Positions 28,422 through 36,290 of a stretch of 36,290 nt of DNA are shown in pieces (position 1 is the stretch's first letter; the number at the start of each line of letters is the position of its first letter). Below the pieces are notes generated by a model. It was given only the letters and a program-made list of their open reading frames with translations, searched no databases and was not told the origin of the DNA. This stretch comes from Amoebophrya sp. AT5.2 (lineage: Eukaryota > Sar > Dinophyceae > Syndiniales > Amoebophryaceae), in NCBI GenBank assembly GCA_005223375.1, contig RXOD01003931.1:1-36290 (forward strand), written 5' to 3'. Made by a program: the position numbers and the translations under genes.

Positions 28422-31190
28422 ATGGTGGAGGAAAACCGTGAAGATTTAGATTTTGTTTTCGAAGAGGAAGATTTCCGTTGTACTAGATATGAAAATGTAG
28501 CGCATGTTCGTTATCCTTATCCCTACCGAGAGGGCCAGGGCTTCGCCTTGCTTCGCGACGGGAGCACGGACAGCTCGTCAATCTGGAAAGTGCACCATTT
28601 TCTTCGCTCCTATCAATCCAATCTCATCGGTTGCTTCCTCGCCAAAGTCATGGCCTCTACCGCCGCACGCCCCGCCGCGGCATCGCCATTGCCTCCCGCC
28701 AGCGAGCGGTGGTGTTCCAGTCACGACGAGGGCCCCCAGCGCCAGCATCGGCATCCCTCCGAGGATTATAGCGGTGACCACGAGGACGAGGAGGGTAGCG
28801 CTATCGAGGGCGGCTCTCCACCTCCTGACGCCGCGGCGGCGTCCCTGTTGCGGTTTGTTTTGCCGGCAGCATCGCAGATTGCGAGCACCGTTCCAGCTGA
28901 CGTTCGCACGACGTCTGCTCGGGCGCGGCGTGGGCATGACTCGGTGTTCGTGAACCGCACCGACCTGCAGCCGGAGTTGTTTCACTATGCGCAGCCTGCG
29001 ACCGATGACCCGGAACTGCTGCGCGCGCGCAGCGAGCAAAAACTGGCGCAGCAGCGACGTGCGCGGGAGGCACTCGAGTGCGGCCGCAGCGTCGCGGAAA
29101 TCCTGCGCGAGCGGCGGGGTCTCGTGCTGGGCCAGTACCAGCAGCAGATGGAGCAAAAGCAGGAGGCCGTCGGAGCACTGGGAGGTAGAGGACCAACGTC
29201 GAGTTCCAGTGCTGTGGTCGCTGCACGCAACAATCCAAATCGCAAGAGGCCACGCTTGCCGTCGCCCGGGAGCAAGCGACCCACCCGGGATCTGGAAGGC
29301 CGAATCCTCATTGACGAAGTCGAGTTCGAGAGCGATGCGGATTACGTCGTTTACGATCTTGTCGAACCACAACCAATATTGATGCTGCAACCACAACCGC
29401 ACCAACCGACAGCTTTTGCTATTGAAGACCAGCGAGACCACGCAGAACTCTCCAATCACGTTGAAGCTGACGAGAACGAGGTCGACGTGGACGGACCAGT
29501 TAGAGAACGCGGCACAAAGCGCGCCCGAGTGGACGCCGAAGCAGGTGGCCTTCGTGAGCGGAAAGTAATTCGCAGCAACATGAAGACCATCAGCCAGGAC
29601 GAGGCCGATGGTGCGGATCAGCCCGCTGTAGTAGATGCAGTGAATCAAGAGCCCTCGTCGTCGGAACCGCCCCCAGCCCCGCGGCCGCGCATTCGTAGTC
29701 AGGAACTTGAGCGGCAACGCCGGCTCTTTCTGCTCGACGACGAGGATTTCTTCGGCAAAAAGCAAACAGCAGTGCTAATTCCATGCAAGGTCCGAGCTTC
29801 GGCAAGATTAATGCAGAGCGGAGTTGCACCAGCGAATGACGCAGAAGTAGGCGCAGGAGGCGGCATAATGCCTGCTCGTCCAGGGTGCCCGAACAACAGT
29901 TTCGGATTTTTCGGGGAGGCCGGGGATCGCACCAGTGCTTTCTCAGCAACATCGCGCCAAGCGGCCGCAGCTGCGATTTTCGAGACTTCTGGTCGCGTCG
30001 AAGCTCCAGCTGTTCCGCCCATCCAGTCGCAGTCGTCTGCGCCTGCACCCTCCTCGAGTGTTTTTGGTGCCGCTCCGGGGACAGAAACGTTCGGCGGCTC
30101 ATCGTCTTCGACTTCATTCTTCAACAACACGACACAGCACGACAAAGCGACATCGACTCCTGGCCGCGCGTCCATGTTCCAATCGTCTGGTGGAGTGGCT
30201 ACCGCTAGCTCCAGCGCTGGGGCAGCTCCTGGGAATAATATTTTTGCTGCTGCTGGTGCAACAATTTTCACTGCTGCTCCTGCGTCAACGTCCATATTCG
30301 GGGCAGTGCCTGCTGCCCGCGACGCGGCGCCAACGTCACAAACGAGTATCTTCGGGCAACAGCCAACGGCTGAAGCAAATAATCGGGCGCAAGTAGACCA
30401 AAAACTACCTGCCGCAGCGTCCAGACCGGAGGGCGGCGCTGGTGCAAGCGACCATCAAGCGGCAGCGGCGAAACCTCCAAAAGCCGACGCCTCTCAAAAA
30501 CCAGCGAAGAAGAACAAGCGGCGAAATGAAGATGTCGACCTTCGGGGCGCAAGCGAAGCGGACTTGCGAGCGAGGAACCCAGACTTTTTCGCGGAAACGG
30601 CCCAGTTTGGCAGTGCCGCCGCGATGAAGCCGCAGAAGGCTGCTGGACGAAAAGGCAAAGGAAAAAACGACGTGCCGAATGAACCCACTGGGCATCAGGA
30701 GTTGGAGGCAGCAGCGAACGACTCGATTGCGGCTTTCATATCGGGTAACGGGAAGGTGGCCTCAGGACCAGGACCAGGAGGAGCCGCGCAAAACGACCCG
30801 TTTGCGGCGCAGCAGCCCCCGCAATCAGGTCCAGGTGGAGCGGTGACGCAGCAAATGTCGATCGTGTCAGGAGCTCTTTCGCAAGACCGCGGTGGGGAGA
30901 GCGTAGAAGCTCCGCCGGTAGAGCATCACGCTTCTGAAGGAATCGCTGCAGCTGGAGCTAACATTTTTGGAAGCGCTTTTGGCACCGGAGGCGACGCCGG
31001 TGGGAACGACGCGGGCGCAGGCAGTTCCAGCGCCGACGAGGACATCGAAATCGAAATGGCAGGAGTGTCCGGCGACATCTGCGCTTTCGTAGAAGCGACG
31101 CAGCCAACCGTCCAGGTGGATTCCGGCGACGTTTGGCCGGAAACAGAGGGTCCGGGCCTCTCAGGCGTCTCGACGTACCACGCTTTATGA
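28422..31190 (+). CDS. Probable FG-repeat nucleoporin
   Basis: Open from ATG 28422 (922 residues). A second in-frame ATG at 28650 in a stronger context (gtcATGGCC) would give 846 residues. The first 76 codons are AT-rich and unlike the rest, so 28650 may be the true start. About residues 185-260 are a charged coiled coil. A basic stretch (NRKRPRLPSPGSKRP) is a likely nuclear-localisation signal. The C-terminal half is Ser/Ala/Gly/Gln-rich with spaced FG motifs: NSFGFFG (about 491), SVFGAAP and ETFGGS (about 545-553), SIFGAV (623), SIFGQQ (641) and NIFGSAFG (847). Spaced FG repeats in low-complexity sequence are the hallmark of nucleoporins lining the pore channel, where they bind transport receptors. 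The specific Nup cannot be named. Confidence 0.62.
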   Translation: MVEENREDLDFVFEEEDFRCTRYENVAHVRYPYPYREGQGFALLRDGSTDSSSIWKVHHFLRSYQSNLIGCFLAKVMASTAARPAAASPLPPASERWCSSHDEGPQRQHRHPSEDYSGDHEDEEGSAIEGGSPPPDAAAASLLRFVLPAASQIASTVPADVRTTSARARRGHDSVFVNRTDLQPELFHYAQPATDDPELLRARSEQKLAQQRRAREALECGRSVAEILRERRGLVLGQYQQQMEQKQEAVGALGGRGPTSSSSAVVAARNNPNRKRPRLPSPGSKRPTRDLEGRILIDEVEFESDADYVVYDLVEPQPILMLQPQPHQPTAFAIEDQRDHAELSNHVEADENEVDVDGPVRERGTKRARVDAEAGGLRERKVIRSNMKTISQDEADGADQPAVVDAVNQEPSSSEPPPAPRPRIRSQELERQRRLFLLDDEDFFGKKQTAVLIPCKVRASARLMQSGVAPANDAEVGAGGGIMPARPGCPNNSFGFFGEAGDRTSAFSATSRQAAAAAIFETSGRVEAPAVPPIQSQSSAPAPSSSVFGAAPGTETFGGSSSSTSFFNNTTQHDKATSTPGRASMFQSSGGVATASSSAGAAPGNNIFAAAGATIFTAAPASTSIFGAVPAARDAAPTSQTSIFGQQPTAEANNRAQVDQKLPAAASRPEGGAGASDHQAAAAKPPKADASQKPAKKNKRRNEDVDLRGASEADLRARNPDFFAETAQFGSAAAMKPQKAAGRKGKGKNDVPNEPTGHQELEAAANDSIAAFISGNGKVASGPGPGGAAQNDPFAAQQPPQSGPGGAVTQQMSIVSGALSQDRGGESVEAPPVEHHASEGIAAAGANIFGSAFGTGGDAGGNDAGAGSSSADEDIEIEMAGVSGDICAFVEATQPTVQVDSGDVWPETEGPGLSGVSTYHAL

Positions 31191-31419
31191 ATTAAAACCT
31201 CAGAGTCCGAGTTTTTCGTAGAACATCTACAACGAAGTGGAAGATAGAAGAAGCTCTGCCAGTGCCGTAGGTAGGAGAAAGTTGGTTCAAATTTATCGCG
31301 ACCGACCTCCGACGTGAAAGTGAATGGTTCAAGAAGTTCAACCGATGCTACATAATGATAATTATTTCAGCACCATCCACCGCGCATGATCACTCAGGTA
31401 CCTGACCCTGCATCGAAGC
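31191..31419. other. Spacer between two plus-strand genes
   Basis: Noncoding; 229 bp hold the 3' end of one transcript and the start of the next. Confidence 0.5.
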
Positions 31420-33177
31420 ATGGTCCCTCCTTTTGGCGAGTTTGGGCGCGGGTTCTCTCACCTGCCCGACCCGTGGTGCAAACAGGGTGTTAAGTTCCTC
31501 ACTACTCCGACGCCCGCCGCGACACAGCAGGGACAGGGAGCTCCTTCCGCCGCTGCACCGTCCTCCTTGGCGGCGCAGTCCGCCGCGTTTGCGTCCGCAC
31601 TTCGCTCCGGGGTCGCCAGGGCGGGCACCAAGCGTGTCTACGGCGCGGCACCATCTGGAACAATGCTTGGCACTCCATTTTCTTCAAGCGACCCCAACAA
31701 CAGTAATCCCTTCGGGGTGAAGGCCCGCAGCAAGCCGCGCTTCTTCGGCGACAGTTCTTCGTACTGGCAGTGCCGCGCCGCGATTCTATCCCAGATCGAG
31801 ATCGACAGCAGCGTCAATTGCGCTGACCACTGGCTGCGCGCCTACCGACTCGCGGGGATTGACATTGACCGCCTTAAATTCCATCTGCTGGTGCAGGCGC
31901 GCGACAACGCAGAATGGTCGGAAACCGAGGCGTGGATGCGCGAGGAGATCAACAACTACCGCGCGGAAAAGCAGAAACTAGAAGCAGCGCGGAGCATGAA
32001 GCAGCCGCTGCAGTACGAGATCAAAGCAGGCGGAGTCACTCAGGGAACTCCTGCAATGGCCGCTGCGGGTTTGGTTTTTTCAGCCAAAAACACTTCTTCG
32101 GGGACACTCATTCAAAGTAGCGGGGGAGCAGCACCCTCGGAATCATCAGGAGAACAACGCGGCGGAGCACCGGGCACAGGCCCGCAACAGCAGAATAAAC
32201 AGAAAGATCAAGGACAAGGTGAGGGCCGCTGGAGTAGTTGGAAAGAGAAGGAGTGGACGGCCGAGGAGTGGAAGGAGTGGGAAGCTCAGCAGAAAGCGTG
32301 GGAGGCCAAGCAGCTCGAAAACGCCGTAAAAAAGGAGCGGAGGAACATCACGCGCGGGGGGAAAGCCGAACAAGCGGGAGCGGCAGCTGGCGGGAATTCG
32401 AGTTCGAACTGGAATTCCACTTCCTCTTGGAACAACTACAACCGATCGTGGCACAACAGTCAGGACAACAGCTGGAACAACAAGAAACAAAGCGATACAA
32501 GTTGGAACGCCGGCAGCAGCTGGAACAACAAGAACGGCAACAACGCCCATAGCTGGAACAACGATAAAACTTCTGGAGCGCCCTCCAAGAGCAACGTTGG
32601 CAAGGGCAGCAGCAGTGGGGGCACCGTGGCAACCATCAAAGGCAGCTCATATCAGTACGGATCCGGTGCGGGGGCTGATGCTAGATCTTCGTCCCACGAC
32701 AATCAGAATGCCGGTAGAAGAGAAGGCACGACCAAAATCGTATTGAAGAGCATGCGGCAGAAAGCCGCGGAAGACAAGCAGCAAGCTCAGCTACAGCATC
32801 AACAAGCTGGTGGGAGCGCAGCAGGAGCGTCGTCCTCCTCGCGGACAGCAGCGAAGACTGAGTACGACCCTCGGTTTACCGCGAAGGCGCAGGGGGAGAT
32901 AAAGCGTTGGCGCTGCCACCAGTGCACGCGACCCGTGCCCGCCGAGCACATAACGCACTGCGCCGTGTGTGATCCTGTAAATGGGAAAAGCTGGGTCCCG
33001 ACCCAAACTGTACCCGACCCGCACGGCGAACGTCCGCGAATCGATCACGACGCCGCGAAGCGACACATCCTGATGGGAACTGGCTTTGCGCGAAAGGGAG
33101 GATTGGGGAAGGGTGGAAAGAACGGAAGCCAGAACAGCCGCGGGGGAGCCGGAGGACAGTCATGTCTCTACCAGTGA
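31420..33177 (+). CDS. Trp/Asn-repeat protein with C-terminal zinc ribbon
   Basis: Single exon of 585 residues. The N-terminal 100 residues are Ala/Ser/Pro-rich. Residues 100-200 are a globular helical part (SYWQCRAAILSQIEID and ADHWLRAYRLAGIDID). About residues 270-300 form a Trp/Glu-rich charged helix. About 327-382 are tandem SSWNN-like repeats with Trp every 6-9 residues. Near 497-519 a CHQC...CAVC pair of knuckles (CxxC-x11-CxxC) preceded by WR resembles a RanBP2-type zinc finger with one extra spacer residue and no central Asn. Such fingers often bind single-stranded RNA or ubiquitin. The Gly/Lys tail is also typical of RNA-binding proteins. An RNA-related role is inference. No family is assigned to the whole protein. 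Confidence 0.65.
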   Translation: MVPPFGEFGRGFSHLPDPWCKQGVKFLTTPTPAATQQGQGAPSAAAPSSLAAQSAAFASALRSGVARAGTKRVYGAAPSGTMLGTPFSSSDPNNSNPFGVKARSKPRFFGDSSSYWQCRAAILSQIEIDSSVNCADHWLRAYRLAGIDIDRLKFHLLVQARDNAEWSETEAWMREEINNYRAEKQKLEAARSMKQPLQYEIKAGGVTQGTPAMAAAGLVFSAKNTSSGTLIQSSGGAAPSESSGEQRGGAPGTGPQQQNKQKDQGQGEGRWSSWKEKEWTAEEWKEWEAQQKAWEAKQLENAVKKERRNITRGGKAEQAGAAAGGNSSSNWNSTSSWNNYNRSWHNSQDNSWNNKKQSDTSWNAGSSWNNKNGNNAHSWNNDKTSGAPSKSNVGKGSSSGGTVATIKGSSYQYGSGAGADARSSSHDNQNAGRREGTTKIVLKSMRQKAAEDKQQAQLQHQQAGGSAAGASSSSRTAAKTEYDPRFTAKAQGEIKRWRCHQCTRPVPAEHITHCAVCDPVNGKSWVPTQTVPDPHGERPRIDHDAAKRHILMGTGFARKGGLGKGGKNGSQNSRGGAGGQSCLYQ

Positions 33178-33830
33178 GCGAGTCAGTACAGCTTGACCGT
33201 GAGCAAGTGTGTTGTAGGTCTGCTTTACGTACGAGCTGCCTCTGCCGAACTCAGTTTTAGTTTGGTAGTACGAGTGAGAGCGAACCTATTCGCGGCGACG
33301 TTTGAACGACCGAAATAAACCGACGTACAAACTTCGAGCACTTCTTACCCGATCGAAGCATCACACGACACAGGGACAGAACAATGTATGAATGTCTCTA
33401 CAACGTAGAGAACACTAAGTGGCGCTGCGCGGGGGCACCAGGTGCTCCTCCTCGACCGCTTCTACTGGTGGTGAGTAGTGTTTCGTTTGTCATTGTCTTT
33501 GATGTTGCGAGTTGCGTTTGCCCGTGAAGATATTTATAGTACGGCGGTACAAATGAAAAGAAAAGGAAAACGTTGTACGTGTATCGGTTCGATGAGAAGA
33601 TCTTCATCTTGTGACTTCAAATTATCCATGTCTCCTCCCTTGGCCATGCATCGTCTGGTCGTGAATGCTCACCGTTCTGGTTAACCTTTATCCATCGTGG
33701 TTACTCGATATTCAAGGTAGGCATTCTCTGCGTTTTCTTATAAGTTGTAGAGACATTCTACATCTTGCACTTCCTTGCTTCATCTACAACGTGCTTTCCT
33801 TCTCCCAGTTTGTAAAAGGTAATATAAAGG
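33178..33830. other. Intergenic stretch without a supported gene
   Basis: About 650 bp. No domain or convincing frame seen. A TATAAAGG stretch lies immediately before the next ATG. Confidence 0.45.
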
Positions 33831-35186
33831 ATGAAGGGCGCCAGCATCGTTCGACATCATGTAGTACCTCCCCTCCCGCTGCCTCACGAATTTCCGGAGC
33901 ACATGCGAGGTCTGCAAACTACCATCATCGGTGTGGGCAAGAACTATGCGAAACATGTCGATGAAATGTGGCAACGTTACGAAAAGGACTTGAAAAAAAA
34001 TGTGGTACCACCGAGATTCTAGAGTACACGTAGACGTACTTCTTGTAGTACTGTACTAGGCTTAGGCTAGCCCAGACCCAGAGCCAGACTCCCACTTCCA
34101 GTCCAACTGCATCAACTACATCACGATAGGGAAACTAATACAGGGAAGGGGAACACGAACACAAACAAACTCAAACACAAAAATAATTTTTCGATTTCGC
34201 GATCACAATGAATTCGAATTGATTCGATTCCAATTGTGAGCAGCCGCGCAGTCGGACTGGTTGGTGCTCGCGCTCGGATATTTTGCCACCTGCTCCTGGC
34301 TCCTGCTGAATGAATTTATACCGAAGGACCAAGCAAGAAAGTTAAAGAGAAGTATACTGTACTTCATTCAGATTACTGCAGGCGCAGGCACTGTGGTACT
34401 GATACAGTTACATCTTCACTCAATCAAGAGGACATAGAAATAGCTTTCAAGGACATCAACCAAAATTTACCACCACGACTTTCCAAACTACAGTCCGCCC
34501 CTGCCCCTCCTGTTCGCCCGCAGCCCGCCGGCAGACCGATTCTGTTTCAGAAGCCGAAGTCGTCGCTCGTGTTTGACTCGCCCCTTATGTTTCCTCGTTC
34601 CGTCGGCCCCGTACACCACGAGATCGAGCTTGCGGTGTTGATCGGAAAGCCGGCCTACCATGTTCGGAAAGAGGACGCACTCGACTTCATCCAAGGCTTT
34701 ACTGTGGGGCTGGACATGACCGCGCGGGACCCCCAGACGCAAGCCAAGGACGAGGGCAAGCCCTGGTGCGTGGCGAAAGGAATGCCGCACTTTCTCCCCC
34801 TGTGCAAACGGTTCTTGGGAACTGCAGACCTGGTGGCGGACATCAGGGGCAGGGTAGTTGCCGGAAAAGCACAATCTCAGCCTTCGCAAAGTGGGCTTCC
34901 GTACGGCGCGGAGTTCTGGCTGGAGCTGAAAGTGAATGGGGCGGTCCGACAACAGACGTCAACGAAGGATCTGATCTACAGCGTGCCACTCCTGATGGAA
35001 CACATAACGAAGGTATTTCCGCTCATGCCAGGCGATCTGATCATGACGGGCACGCCCGAGGGCGTTGCGGGGGTGGAAGAAGGCGACCACGTGGAGCTCG
35101 AGATGCGCCTAATCGAATCGAACGACCCGCAGCTGAAGCTGGCTTGTGACTATCACGTAAACGTTTACAATGATGCACAAGATTGA
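33831..35186 (+). CDS. Fumarylacetoacetate hydrolase-family enzyme (FAHD1-like acylpyruvase), two exons
   Basis: Exons 33831-34004 and 34494-35186 join in phase 0 to 288 residues across a 489-nt GT-AG intron. Family signatures in order: TIIGVGKNYAKHVDEM (N-terminal lid), PILFQKPKSSL, HHEIELAVLIG with the two Glu metal ligands (HxExE), GLDMTARD with the third, Asp, ligand, then PWCVAKG and PGDLIMTGTPEGVAGVEEGD. This is the FAHD1 branch, which cleaves acylpyruvates and decarboxylates oxaloacetate using a divalent metal, usually in mitochondria. The segment between lid and body (WQRYEKDLKKNV plus a Pro-rich stretch) is longer than in typical FAHD1. No clear targeting peptide is seen. The family is secure; the precise substrate is inference. 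Confidence 0.9.
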
Positions 35187-36155
35187 AATTGATGAAGAAC
35201 AGTATAATTTCGAAACGTTGCTTCATGTAGTTCATGCTGGCCGCTGCAATAGTAGAATAAACAAAGTTGTTCTTGTACTATAGTTACCATTTTGGCTCAT
35301 CAAGATCATTTGTTTTGGGTGGCGGACGTGACCACAGATCCGATTTGACAGCAGATACACTTGGCACCGCCGGCGCGTGTCGTTCGTCTGTGCTTTTCCG
35401 TGTCGTCAGGGTCTATCTGAGGCTGTTTGTTGCGTCAGCTTTTTTCCGAGCCCCTGCGTCCGACGTGAAAACAATTCGCACGCTCTTCGGCTGAAGACGT
35501 TGCTTTGCGGTTCCAAGTCCAGACCGGTCATTGTACCCAATTCCGTCGTATTGCCCGTCGTATTGCCGATACCAAGACGAGAAATTCCGTGCACTGATCC
35601 GATGACGCGTCACGTTTGCGTCTCCTTTTGAGTCACCCATGCACCACTTACACATCCTATAGATACATAGTAAAAAGTATTTTTTCATTCGCCTACTTGT
35701 TGAGCTTGACTCAAGCTGCTTGAGTTGGCGATGCTAGCACAATTTTCGAACCCGACTTCGCAGGCCCTCTGCGTTTGGCGCAACTTACCCACAGACTCTG
35801 AAGCAGATCCAGGATTTGCTCCGGAGGGACGCTTTGTTTTGAAAAAAAAGGCTCAGCCTGAGGCATCATTTTAATTTTTACTCTGATTTTTTTCCCGCAA
35901 TCAAGCCTCCCTCTCGTGGCCGCCGGCGCGATTGATTCATCACCTTCAGCATCAATTCCCAGTCGAGGTCGATTTTCGTCGCCTCAGCGTCTTGCTGAAG
36001 TACCAAAGATAAGGAAAGGGAGAGCAGCGCGACCACGTGACGAATTCGAAGCGACGAGAAATGGTGAGCCTTGCCACAGTTGCCGCAGCCGCAGCGTTCC
36101 ACCTGGTCAACATGCTAGGGCTTCAGGTGATCGGCGTTAAGAGGGAGCCAGCACG
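35187..36155. other. Right-end stretch without a supported gene
   Basis: No conserved domain seen. It contains the spliced-leader-like string at 35286-35299 (listed separately). The open frame 35916-36140 is short and unsupported. Confidence 0.45.
35283..35304 (+). other. Spliced-leader-like string
   Basis: The window has CCATTTTGGCTCA at 35287-35299 followed by TCAAG. The dinoflagellate spliced leader ends in CCATTTTGGCTCAAG. The 13-base core is exact, the bases before it differ (TTA for TAG), and TC is inserted before AAG. No GT donor follows, so it is not a complete SL RNA gene. It could be a relic of a retroposed trans-spliced mRNA, or chance. Confidence 0.35.
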
Positions 36156-36241
36156 CGGTCTCCGATCCGAACATCTCGAACTCGATCGTCACTTTTTTTT
36201 CGGAATCGCATGCGAGTTCGAGATGTTCGGATCGGAGACCG
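36156..36241. repeat. Perfect inverted repeat, 29-bp arms
   Basis: The left arm (36156-36184) and right arm (36213-36241) are exact reverse complements, separated by 28 bases that include a run of eight T. The arm begins CGGTCTCCGATCCG and ends TCGAACTCG. It would form a strong hairpin in RNA or single-stranded DNA. It may be the end of a foldback element, or one arm pair of an inverted-repeat transposon running off the window. Confidence 0.85.
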
Positions 36242-36290
36242 GCGCCAAGACGGCGGTAAGGGGACGGGGGGCAATAAAAGCGTGGCGGTC

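Noticed and set aside
28578..29765. Minus-strand frame of 395 codons
   Set aside because: Antisense to the FG-repeat gene, with no family signature and atypical composition.

Overview
The window reads as nuclear DNA of a protist. Its genes are split by short spliceosomal introns, several of them flanked by direct repeats, and lie far apart in GC-rich coding blocks separated by AT-richer spacers. Intron features of this kind, together with one near-match to the dinoflagellate spliced leader, fit a dinoflagellate-lineage alveolate best, possibly a syndinian such as Amoebophrya. That placement is inference; no rRNA or organelle marker is present. There are no bacterial operons, tRNAs or CRISPR arrays.

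Left host block (1-12863), plus strand: the 3' part of a large acidic nuclear-type protein (to 2636); a four-exon dual-specificity phosphatase (3811-5561) whose first intron carries a nested repeat and antisense coding-like insertion; a four-exon cysteine-rich membrane protein, possibly PLAC8-like (6670-8056); and a 1335-residue secreted protein with a C-terminal FkbM-type methyltransferase domain (8595-12602).

Central element (12864-26467), all genes on the minus strand: a 13.6-kb tyrosine-recombinase retrotransposon. Its ends are split direct repeats in the order A1 - genes - B1 A2 - B2, the arrangement of PAT/Ngaro-type elements. The pol gene encodes reverse transcriptase, RNase H and a tyrosine recombinase and appears to have three introns. 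Upstream lies a long gag-like gene with a CCCH-like zinc motif and about four introns. Further upstream is an unusual, nearly virus-like cluster of six small, tightly packed ORFs, including an ADP-ribose macro domain protein, two same-length 103-residue ORFs, and three successive ORFs sharing an A-[TI]-[VL]-P-R-P C-terminal signature. Its size, the macro-domain cargo and the accessory cluster make it the most novel object here.

Right host block (26468-36290), plus strand: an unidentified 230-residue protein (27059-27751), a probable FG-repeat nucleoporin (28422 or 28650-31190), a Trp/Asn-repeat protein with a zinc ribbon (31420-33177), and a two-exon fumarylacetoacetate hydrolase-family enzyme resembling FAHD1 (33831-35186). 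The right edge carries a perfect 29-bp-arm inverted repeat (36156-36241). Host genes on both sides run on the plus strand, opposite to the element, as expected for an insertion into a unidirectional gene block.
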